From contig NZ_JABXKQ010000119.1 of NCBI RefSeq assembly GCF_017114945.1, forward strand, positions 44,538-79,103: a stretch of 34,566 nt of DNA, read 5' to 3'. This DNA is from Nostoc sp. JL34. GTDB taxonomy: Bacteria; Cyanobacteriota; Cyanobacteriia; Cyanobacteriales; Nostocaceae. The position numbers and the translations under genes were made by a program. Below, one piece after another: positions 14,740-21,159 of this stretch (the stretch's first letter is position 1; each line of letters starts with the position of its first letter). Under the pieces are notes generated by a model. It saw nothing but the letters and a program-made list of their open reading frames with translations. It did no database searches and was not told where the DNA came from.

Positions 14740-15705
14740 ATGACAGAAGGAAAAACGCGGCGTAATTTCCTAATAACCAGCATTGCTGTAACTGGAGGTA
14801 TTGTGGCAACTAATACTTTTGGGCAAAATATTACCAACACCGCAACACCGCCAGCAGCTATGCCAGAACGGGTGCTGGGACGCACAGAAGTAAAACTCCC
14901 GATCTTCGGGTTAGGAGGAGCAGGACAAACGCCGCTATCCTGGGAAGGAAAAGAGGGTGATGCTGTGGCAATTATTCAAAGAGCGCTGGAACTTGGCATT
15001 CGCTACTTTGATACAGCAACTAGTTATGGGCCGAGTGAAGATTATTTAGGTAAAGTGCTACCACCCCATCGCTCAAAGGTGTTTCTAGCAAGCAAGACTG
15101 ATAAAAGAGATCGGGATGGAGCATGGCGAGAATTGGAGCGATCGCTTAAACGTCTCAATACAGATTATCTCGATTTGTGGCAATTACATCACGTTTCTTT
15201 TTCTGAAGAACTCGACACCATCTTTAGTCCATCTGGTGCAATTAAAGCTTTAGAAGAAGCCATACAACAAAAATTGGTACGGTTCGCAGGTATTACCGGA
15301 CATCACGACCCTCAAGTGATTGCCGAAGGCTTACGTCGCTATCCTTTCCACACGACACTGATTCCTGTGAATGCTGCCGACAAACACCACCCACGGCCAT
15401 TTATCCCAGTGGTTCTACCAGTTGCTCAAGAAAAAAATGTCGGTGTGATTGCGATGAAAGTCCCGGCTTATGGTCGGCTGTTTAAATCAGGTGGGTTGAC
15501 AGGTATGGAGCAAGCTTTAGGTTACACAATGTCTCAACCTGGAGTACATTGTTGTGTAATTGCGGCAGAAACTGTTTCACAATTAGAGAATAATGTCAAG
15601 ATAGCGCGGGCTTTTCTGCCCCTCAAAGAGGAAGAATTAACAGCGATCGCACTGGCGGCTGCTAATATCTGGGAAGATAGTACATTCTTCCGTACTTGGA
15701 CTTAG
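14740..15705 (+). CDS. Tat-exported aldo/keto reductase family protein
   Basis: 321 residues. The N-terminus MTEGKTRRNFLITSIAVTGG carries a twin-arginine motif (TRRNF, R7-R8) followed by a hydrophobic stretch, so the protein is probably folded in the cytosol and exported to the periplasm or thylakoid lumen, or anchored by an uncleaved helix. The reductase domain begins near residue 43 (PERVLGRTEVKLPIFGLGG). The catalytic tetrad can be placed: D and Y in RYFDTATSYG, K in FLASKTDKR, and H in WQLHHVS. Such enzymes reduce carbonyls with NADPH; an exported one poses a cofactor question and the substrate is unknown. It is convergent with the methyltransferase, with 34 bp between stops. Confidence 0.9.
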   Translation: MTEGKTRRNFLITSIAVTGGIVATNTFGQNITNTATPPAAMPERVLGRTEVKLPIFGLGGAGQTPLSWEGKEGDAVAIIQRALELGIRYFDTATSYGPSEDYLGKVLPPHRSKVFLASKTDKRDRDGAWRELERSLKRLNTDYLDLWQLHHVSFSEELDTIFSPSGAIKALEEAIQQKLVRFAGITGHHDPQVIAEGLRRYPFHTTLIPVNAADKHHPRPFIPVVLPVAQEKNVGVIAMKVPAYGRLFKSGGLTGMEQALGYTMSQPGVHCCVIAAETVSQLENNVKIARAFLPLKEEELTAIALAAANIWEDSTFFRTWT

Positions 15706-15739
15706 CCCAAGCTTGCACATATTACAAAGTGTATTCTTA

Positions 15740-17005
15740 TCAGTCACGCTGATAATATTGTTCCGCTTGCGACATATTAAATTGTAGTAGCTTCTCTTCT
15801 CCTAACTTGTATCGGAAACTCGGCTTAAAAGGCAAAATATTTAAACTGCGAATAATTTCCGCCGCCACAGCCTTTGCTAGTAAAGGTGGTACAGAGTTAC
15901 CAACTTGCCGAAATCCGTGCCATTTGGTTACATGAAATCTAAACCAATCCGGGTAAGAATGCAATCTCGCCGCTTCCCTGACGGTGATACAGCGCGGCGT
16001 AGATGGATGAATCGGTCTAGGAGATGTGAAAGAACCCCTATACTTGTCTGTTCCGGCTCTTAAAGTATTACAAACACCCGCAGGATGCAGCTTATAAAAA
16101 CGACTAATTTTTTCTCTCTCGCCTTGTTGAGTTTCTTGAAAACGTTGAATAGTTTCCGCAGAATGTTTTGTTCTTAAACTTGAAGAAAGTATTCGCAAAT
16201 CATATTCTCGTTTGTAAGAATAATCATCGTCTAGGCATTTGATACCGCGAAGTACAAGAGCATAGTTACTAGGCTTTTCGTATTCTCCTACAACCCAATC
16301 TCTTGTTAGTAACTCTGGATATTTTTCTATTTCAGGTAAATCTCCAATTGCATCCAATACTGTGGGACTCAATGGGATGTCAGATATTTTTTTATAAACT
16401 AAATTATTTAATAATGCTTTTTTAGTAATCGGCTGGGGGTATTTCGGTAACTCTACATCCTCCCTTGCACCTATGAGAAATAATCTCTCACGAGATTGTG
16501 GTACTCCGTAATTTGCAGCGTTGAGAATTTGGTAATTTTCTTCTACTTGATAGCCGTGAATTCTAAACTCGCTAATTAAGGTTTGGAGGATTTGTTTATG
16601 TTGGCCAACTGTGATACCCCGAACATTTTCCATCACAAAGAATTTCGGTTTTAGCTCAAAAACCAGCCGATGAAAGTGAAACACCAAAGAGTTTCGGGGA
16701 TCATCAACAGCCCGTTTACCAATTAGGGAAAATCCTTGACATGGTGAGCCACAAATTACCACATCAATCTCGCGATCGCCAATCTTAGACCGATTCCTAA
16801 TTTCTTCCCCGGTTGTATCCACAACACTTTTACATAACACTGAGCAATAAGGAAAGTTAAACTCATGTGTTGCACAGTGAATTGGGTCAATTTCCACAGA
16901 GGCTAGCACATCAAAACCAGCTTGCTCAAAGCCAAGAGTCATACCGCCCGCGCCAGCGAATAAGTCAACTGCGATCGCTCTTTGTTTTTTCATCTCATAA
17001 GCCAT
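15740..17005 (-). CDS. DNA cytosine-5 methyltransferase, orphan
   Basis: 421 residues from the ATG at 17005 (MAYEMKKQRAIAVDLFAGAG), preceded by TAGAGGTG as ribosome site; in-frame codons further upstream lie in heptad repeats and are not coding. Motif I is DLFAGAGGMTLGFEQAGF (14-31), motif IV is GSPCQGFS with catalytic C89, motif VI is ENV at 126-128, motif VIII is QSRERLFLIG (170-179), and motif X is QVGNSVPPLLAKAVA. The target-recognition region lies between VIII and IX. No restriction endonuclease gene is adjacent. From memory, the start region (SVEIDPIHCATHEFNFPY) resembles M.Ssp6803I/DmtC, which methylate CGATCG; the target here is inferred. It may share a transcript with lpxB. Confidence 0.93.
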   Translation of the reverse strand: MAYEMKKQRAIAVDLFAGAGGMTLGFEQAGFDVLASVEIDPIHCATHEFNFPYCSVLCKSVVDTTGEEIRNRSKIGDREIDVVICGSPCQGFSLIGKRAVDDPRNSLVFHFHRLVFELKPKFFVMENVRGITVGQHKQILQTLISEFRIHGYQVEENYQILNAANYGVPQSRERLFLIGAREDVELPKYPQPITKKALLNNLVYKKISDIPLSPTVLDAIGDLPEIEKYPELLTRDWVVGEYEKPSNYALVLRGIKCLDDDYSYKREYDLRILSSSLRTKHSAETIQRFQETQQGEREKISRFYKLHPAGVCNTLRAGTDKYRGSFTSPRPIHPSTPRCITVREAARLHSYPDWFRFHVTKWHGFRQVGNSVPPLLAKAVAAEIIRSLNILPFKPSFRYKLGEEKLLQFNMSQAEQYYQRD

Positions 17006-17019
17006 GACACCTCTAAAGG

Positions 17020-17082
17020 GATTGGGAATTGAGTATTGAGTATTAAATATACAAAATTTCCCCAGTCTCCAGTCCCTAATCC
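17020..17082. repeat. Heptad repeats between lpxB and the methyltransferase
   Basis: GAGTATT occurs twice (17031-17044), and CCCCAGT/CCAGTCC-type units run from 17059 to 17081. The latter extend into lpxB: its last codons and TAG stop (17076-17078) are made of repeat sequence. Confidence 0.75.
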
Positions 17083-18245
17083 CCAGTCCGCGGCAGCATT
17101 TGCAAAATTTCTTGAGCAGCGCGATCGCAAACTCCAACTTCTCCTAAACTTTGCCGCATTTCTTCATAATCTAGCAAAGTTTGCTCTCTGCGACTGGGAT
17201 TGAGTAGCAGTTCCATCGCTGCTTGGATAATATTCTCTGGTGTGGCTTGCTCTTGTAAAAATTCTGGTACAATCGGCTTCATCACTACTAAATTGGGTGG
17301 CGATGCGAAGGTTATTGAACCTTTGAGGATTTTCCGAGCTATCCAAGCAGTCAGGGGACTGAGGCAGTAAATTACCACTTGTGGCACGTTTAATAGAGCA
17401 AGTTCTAAGTTGACAGTACCAGATTTGCTAATGCCTAAATCAGCAGCAGCAAAAACTTCCTTTTGTTGACCTGACAGAACCGTAGCCCGTAAACCGTAGC
17501 GCTCAATAGCCTTTTCAATTGGCTGTCTATAGACTTCCAGCGACAGGGGAATCCAGAAACGAACTTCAGGTAATTTAGCTTGAATAGTTTGGGCAGCCTG
17601 AAAAATAATTGGTAAAAGATATTTTAGTTCTTGGCGGCGAGAGGCGGGGAGGAGTGCGATCGCAATTTCTTCTGGTGCAATCCCCAGTGTGGCACGAGCT
17701 GCTTGGCGACTGGGAGCATCTTGCATTCGGTCAACTAAAGGATGCCCTACCCAACTAACTTTTGCCCCTTTCTCGCGAAAGTAACGCGCTTCTTGTGGGA
17801 AGATTGCCAACAGCTTGTCTGTAAAGCCAATAATCCGGTTAGTTCTACGCAAACTTAATGACCAAGCCCACTCTTGGGGAGCAATGTAATACACTACAGG
17901 CACATCTGGTAACTGCCGTTTCATATAAGTCCCAATTTCCAGATTGGGAGTCATATAATCGATCAGCACCACTAAATCAGGAGGATTTTGCTTTAGGGAA
18001 GCGATCGCCTGACGTTGCACTTGAAGAGTTGGTAAAACATAAGGCAGCCCTTCTAGAATACCCATTGAGCCAATACTACTGGTATTTCCCAGCAGAATTG
18101 CCCCAGCCTCTACCATTTTTTCGCCACCCAGGGCCACAATCTCTAATTCCAACCCAATCGCCACAGCTTGACGCTTCAGCGCTGTAATTAGCAGCGACCC
18201 TTGTAAATCGCCAGATACTTCGCCAGTGCTGATAAATATCCGCAT
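17076..18245 (-). CDS. lpxB: Lipid-A-disaccharide synthase
   Basis: 389 residues, normal length for LpxB (GT19). The N-terminus MRIFISTGEVSGDLQGSLL is diagnostic; further landmarks are GGEKMVEAGA, VVLIDYMTPNLEIG, VVYYIAPQEWAW, FVGHP-like WVGHPLVDRM, LLPASRRQELKYLLP and ISKSGTVNLELAL. The enzyme joins 2,3-diacylglucosamine-1-phosphate to UDP-2,3-diacylglucosamine to give the lipid A disaccharide, at the cytoplasmic face of the inner membrane. It is last in the omp85-lpxC-fabZ-lpxA-lpxB run on one strand, 125 bp after lpxA. Its C-terminal residues TGD and stop come from a heptanucleotide repeat. Confidence 0.97.
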   Translation of the reverse strand: MRIFISTGEVSGDLQGSLLITALKRQAVAIGLELEIVALGGEKMVEAGAILLGNTSSIGSMGILEGLPYVLPTLQVQRQAIASLKQNPPDLVVLIDYMTPNLEIGTYMKRQLPDVPVVYYIAPQEWAWSLSLRRTNRIIGFTDKLLAIFPQEARYFREKGAKVSWVGHPLVDRMQDAPSRQAARATLGIAPEEIAIALLPASRRQELKYLLPIIFQAAQTIQAKLPEVRFWIPLSLEVYRQPIEKAIERYGLRATVLSGQQKEVFAAADLGISKSGTVNLELALLNVPQVVIYCLSPLTAWIARKILKGSITFASPPNLVVMKPIVPEFLQEQATPENIIQAAMELLLNPSRREQTLLDYEEMRQSLGEVGVCDRAAQEILQMLPRTGD

Positions 18246-18370
18246 TTGATCATTAAAGTTAGGAGTTAGAGTGAGGAATTAAAAGTGAGGAGTTAGCAGT
18301 TAAAAGTTAGGAATGAGGAGTTATGAATTAAAAAATTTAATTTATCAACTCATAACTCATAACTCCTAAC
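18246..18370. repeat. GAGTTAG-type heptads and hairpin between lpxA and lpxB
   Basis: The whole gap is made of variants of AGGAGTTAG/AAAAGTTAG. A 10-bp inverted pair, GGAGTTATGA (18317-18326) and TCATAACTCC (18357-18366), can form a hairpin with an AT-rich loop. Confidence 0.75.
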
Positions 18371-19189
18371 TCACGATTCATCACTCGCGCCTTTTTTCCC
18401 TTTACCAGGAATCAAGCCACGCCTTCCTGGCATCTGAGAAAGTAGCAGGAAGCGACGCAGATGCTGCAATTCTTCGCTATCCCCTAATAGTTCCAACTGT
18501 TCCAAAGCATCCTTAAAGGACAAATCAGAACGGTAGAGAATGCGGAAGGCTTTTTTCAGCATTTGCAAATCTGCTGAGTCCATACCAGACCGTTTGAGTC
18601 CAACAAGGTTGAGGGTTCGCACCCGCGCCGGATTTCCCTCCACCAGCATATATGGGGTTACATCCCGGTCAATACGTGCCATGCCTCCTACCATTGCATG
18701 TCTACCAATACGCACAAATTGATGGACACCTAAAACCCCACTCAGTCTAGCGCGTGACTCTATATGGACATGACCTGCTAACGCCACAGAGTTAGCAATC
18801 ACTACTTGGTCTTCAATCACGCAGTTATGAGCCACATGGACATAAGCCATCAGCAAATTGCCATCACCAATCACCGTCGCTTCACCAGCACCGGTAGCGC
18901 GGTTAATGGTAACGTACTCACGAATCAAGTTATTATCACCAATTTTGACCCAGGTTGGTTCTCCTACAAACTTCAGATCCTGAGGTTCCATGCCGATGGC
19001 CGCACCTGTAAAAATCTGATTTTGCGCCCCAATTTCACAAGGCCCCTCTAGCACTGCATGAGCGCCGATTATTGTTTCAGGGCCCACTTTGACATGCGCT
19101 CCAATCACAGCATAGGCACCGACTTGCACTGTATGGTGGAGTTCCGATTTAGGATGAATTACAGCAGTTGGATGAATTAGCGTTTTCAA
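18371..19189 (-). CDS. lpxA: UDP-N-acetylglucosamine acyltransferase
   Basis: 272 residues, begun here at a TTG (19189) read as MKTLIHPTAVIHPKSELHHT. This start has GGAG 8 bases upstream and matches where LpxA proteins normally begin; a further upstream TTG at 19228 lacks such support. The protein is a left-handed beta-helix of hexapeptide repeats (IGAHVKVGPETIIGAHAVLE) with catalytic H121 in LLMAYVHVAHNC, corresponding to H125 of E. coli, and the C-terminal helical domain from GLKRSG. It transfers a 3-hydroxyacyl chain from ACP to UDP-GlcNAc, the first step of lipid A synthesis. It lies between fabZ and lpxB. Confidence 0.96.
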   Translation of the reverse strand: MKTLIHPTAVIHPKSELHHTVQVGAYAVIGAHVKVGPETIIGAHAVLEGPCEIGAQNQIFTGAAIGMEPQDLKFVGEPTWVKIGDNNLIREYVTINRATGAGEATVIGDGNLLMAYVHVAHNCVIEDQVVIANSVALAGHVHIESRARLSGVLGVHQFVRIGRHAMVGGMARIDRDVTPYMLVEGNPARVRTLNLVGLKRSGMDSADLQMLKKAFRILYRSDLSFKDALEQLELLGDSEELQHLRRFLLLSQMPGRRGLIPGKGKKGASDES

Positions 19190-19494
19190 GGGTGAATCTC
19201 CAGAACTGTCTTGATAAGTCAGCGCCAAGTAGGGTTTCTAAGGCAGCGTGTTACTCTGGTTAAGAGAGTTGTACAGACTACCGTCCCATCAAGGCGACTG
19301 GTAGAGCGTTAAGTATTTCAGTGAACGAAAGTGTCGGGCAAAGCAAGTTAAGTGTGTTCGAGTAGCATCTCGTAGAGAGGGCGTCGAAAATCAAGAAATT
19401 ATCAGATGCTGTTGTGGATTTTTTTAACTGTTATCCTTTTTCAGGATTCAATAAGGGCATTTCACGGCTATGCCCACACCACGAAAGCAAACTT
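19190..19494. other. 305-bp gap between fabZ and lpxA
   Basis: No gene seen. A 6-bp hairpin GGGCAT/ATGCCC (19455-19475) lies 20 bp after the fabZ stop with no strong U-tract. The gap is long for an operon, so lpxA and lpxB may have their own promoter here, but none is evident. Confidence 0.4.
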
Positions 19495-20025
19495 TTAGTT
19501 GACTAGAGAAAACATTAATTCCCCTTCACAAGCAAGTTGACCGTCAACTTCGGCACGACCTTGCATCTTACCGAAACGACGTTGTTTTACCCATAACAGT
19601 TCCACCGTCATTACTAGTTGATCCCCCGGTACTACCTGGCGACGAAAGCGGACTTTATCGATACCAGCGAAGACGAACAGCCCGCCATCTACCGGAGACA
19701 TTTGAGTTAGGACAATGCCCCCAACTTGTGCCATTGCTTCAACAATTAGCACCCCTGGCATCAGTGGACGTCCAGGGAAGTGTCCTTGGAAATGAGGTTC
19801 GTTGATGGTGACATTTTTAACGCCAACAGCTTTTTTACCTGGAACGTAGTCAATTATTTTGTCTACAAGTAAAAATGGGTAACGGTGGGGTAGCAATTTC
19901 TGAATTTCTTCAGATGTGAAAGTTGTTTTAATCTCAGAACTGATTGTAGTCTCATTTATAGCCTGTGGTTCGGTAGATGTAGGTGTAGTCGTATCGGTGA
20001 TATTCACTTCAGTGAGGATTGACAT
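19495..20025 (-). CDS. fabZ: 3-hydroxyacyl-ACP dehydratase
   Basis: 176 residues. The hot-dog domain starts near residue 37 (FTSEEIQKLLPHRYPFLLVD). The catalytic pair is H82 and E96 in GHFPGRPLMPGVLIVEAMAQ, with the same 14-residue spacing as H54/E68 of E. coli FabZ. The enzyme dehydrates 3-hydroxyacyl-ACP in fatty-acid elongation and competes with LpxA for hydroxyacyl-ACP, which explains its place among the lpx genes. The first ~36 residues are a Thr/Ser/Glu-rich extension absent from short FabZ proteins; it may be disordered, or the true start may lie further in. It is 54 bp downstream of lpxC. Confidence 0.96.
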   Translation of the reverse strand: MSILTEVNITDTTTPTSTEPQAINETTISSEIKTTFTSEEIQKLLPHRYPFLLVDKIIDYVPGKKAVGVKNVTINEPHFQGHFPGRPLMPGVLIVEAMAQVGGIVLTQMSPVDGGLFVFAGIDKVRFRRQVVPGDQLVMTVELLWVKQRRFGKMQGRAEVDGQLACEGELMFSLVN

Positions 20026-20079
20026 TGGCCGTGTAGTTGATTTTTTATCTGAAAGTTGAGTAGGCGTATATCCAAAGCC

Positions 20080-20955
20080 TTAATAATCTAGGATCTTCGG
20101 CTTTAGTTCTAACCCCAAATCTAAAATTCTTTGAGCCAGTTGAATGTGTAAATTATGACTAGCTTTATACGCTAAGAAATGAGCACGAGGAAAAGTTCCC
20201 AGTAAACTTAAATCTCCTACTAAATCCAAGATTTTATGACGGACTGGCTCATTTGCAAATCTCAATGGTGAATTTAGCCAGCCTTCTGGCCCACAAACAA
20301 GTGCATTATCCAAACTGCCACCTTTAATTAACCCTGTTTTTTGTAAGTGTTCAATTTGATGCAGTAACCCAAAAGTACGGGCAGGAGCAATTTCCGCAGC
20401 AAAGCTAGCAGAAGCTTTTCCTAGTTCAGCGGTTAGTGACCAACTATGCCATTGATTACCAATAGCCGGCAGGTCAAAATCAATACCATAACTAAAGCGG
20501 GTTTCTGGTGCTGGAAGAGCAGATACAAAGGCATCCCCTTGATAGACCCATATTGGTTCTGTAATAGCCTTGGGAACTTGGTTGTTAACAGGTTGTGATA
20601 CTAAGCCAACTTCAGCAATGTTGGCTGTCCACACACTTGCTGAACCATCTAAAAGTGGGACTTCTGGGCCATTAATTTCAATCCGGGCATTATCTACGCC
20701 CATACCCGAAAGCGCTGCCAACAAATGTTCTACCGTGCGAACAGATACCTCACCCTTACCCAACTGAGTTGAGAGAACAGTGTGACTAACTGCCGCAACT
20801 TGGGCTGGAATTATCGGTAAATTTGGTAAATCCACCCGCACAAAGTAGCGTCCACTACCCGCCTCAGCTGGTAGTATCCGCACTTGGGTACTCACACCGC
20901 TATGCAGTCCCACCCCTATTTGGGTGATTTGGGCTGCTAGAGTGTGCTGTTGCAT
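20080..20955 (-). CDS. lpxC: UDP-3-O-acyl-N-acetylglucosamine deacetylase
   Basis: 291 residues. Zinc ligands are recognisable as H77 in RTVEHLLAALSG, H240 and D244 in VRHKILDLVGDLSLLG, and catalytic H267 in KASHNLHI, matching H79, H238, D242 and H265 of E. coli. The conserved GVGLHSG opening and ARTFGLLHQIEHLQKTGLIKG are also present. LpxC removes the N-acetyl group in the committed step of lipid A synthesis, in the cytosol. It is slightly shorter than the E. coli enzyme at the C-terminus, where E. coli carries a degradation signal. It lies between omp85 and fabZ on the same strand. Confidence 0.97.
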   Translation of the reverse strand: MQQHTLAAQITQIGVGLHSGVSTQVRILPAEAGSGRYFVRVDLPNLPIIPAQVAAVSHTVLSTQLGKGEVSVRTVEHLLAALSGMGVDNARIEINGPEVPLLDGSASVWTANIAEVGLVSQPVNNQVPKAITEPIWVYQGDAFVSALPAPETRFSYGIDFDLPAIGNQWHSWSLTAELGKASASFAAEIAPARTFGLLHQIEHLQKTGLIKGGSLDNALVCGPEGWLNSPLRFANEPVRHKILDLVGDLSLLGTFPRAHFLAYKASHNLHIQLAQRILDLGLELKPKILDY

Positions 20956-21127
20956 AGCCGAAAAGTCAATATATTTCCTTTAGTATTGTTCATCGTCTGT
21001 TTTGGTAAAATCCCTGATATTCCCCGAAAAATGTCATTAATCCCTTTATCGGAACAGTATTGAGGTAAATGTAAAAATTAGCAAGCTAATCCAAAAAAGT
21101 TAATTGTCAGTTGTCCTTTGTGATTCA

Positions 21128-21159
21128 CTAATGACCAATGACTAATGACTAATGACAAA
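21128..21159. repeat. Heptad repeat CTAATGA abutting the omp85 stop codon
   Basis: Units CTAATGA, CCAATGA, CTAATGA and CTAATGA are followed by CAAAT, ending one base before the omp85 stop codon (21160-21162, minus strand). It is the same family as the repeat at 12128-12173. Confidence 0.8.

Noticed and set aside
15738..15754. TATCAG/CTGATA hairpin over the methyltransferase stop as a bidirectional terminator
   Set aside because: Only a 6-bp AT-rich stem with no U-tract; too weak to call.
17006..17137. N-terminal extension of the methyltransferase to 17137
   Set aside because: The stretch overlaps lpxB and consists partly of heptad repeats; a good ribosome site precedes the ATG at 17005.
19190..19228. 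lpxA start at TTG 19228
   Set aside because: No ribosome site; the TTG at 19189 has GGAG at 8 bases and gives the usual LpxA N-terminus.
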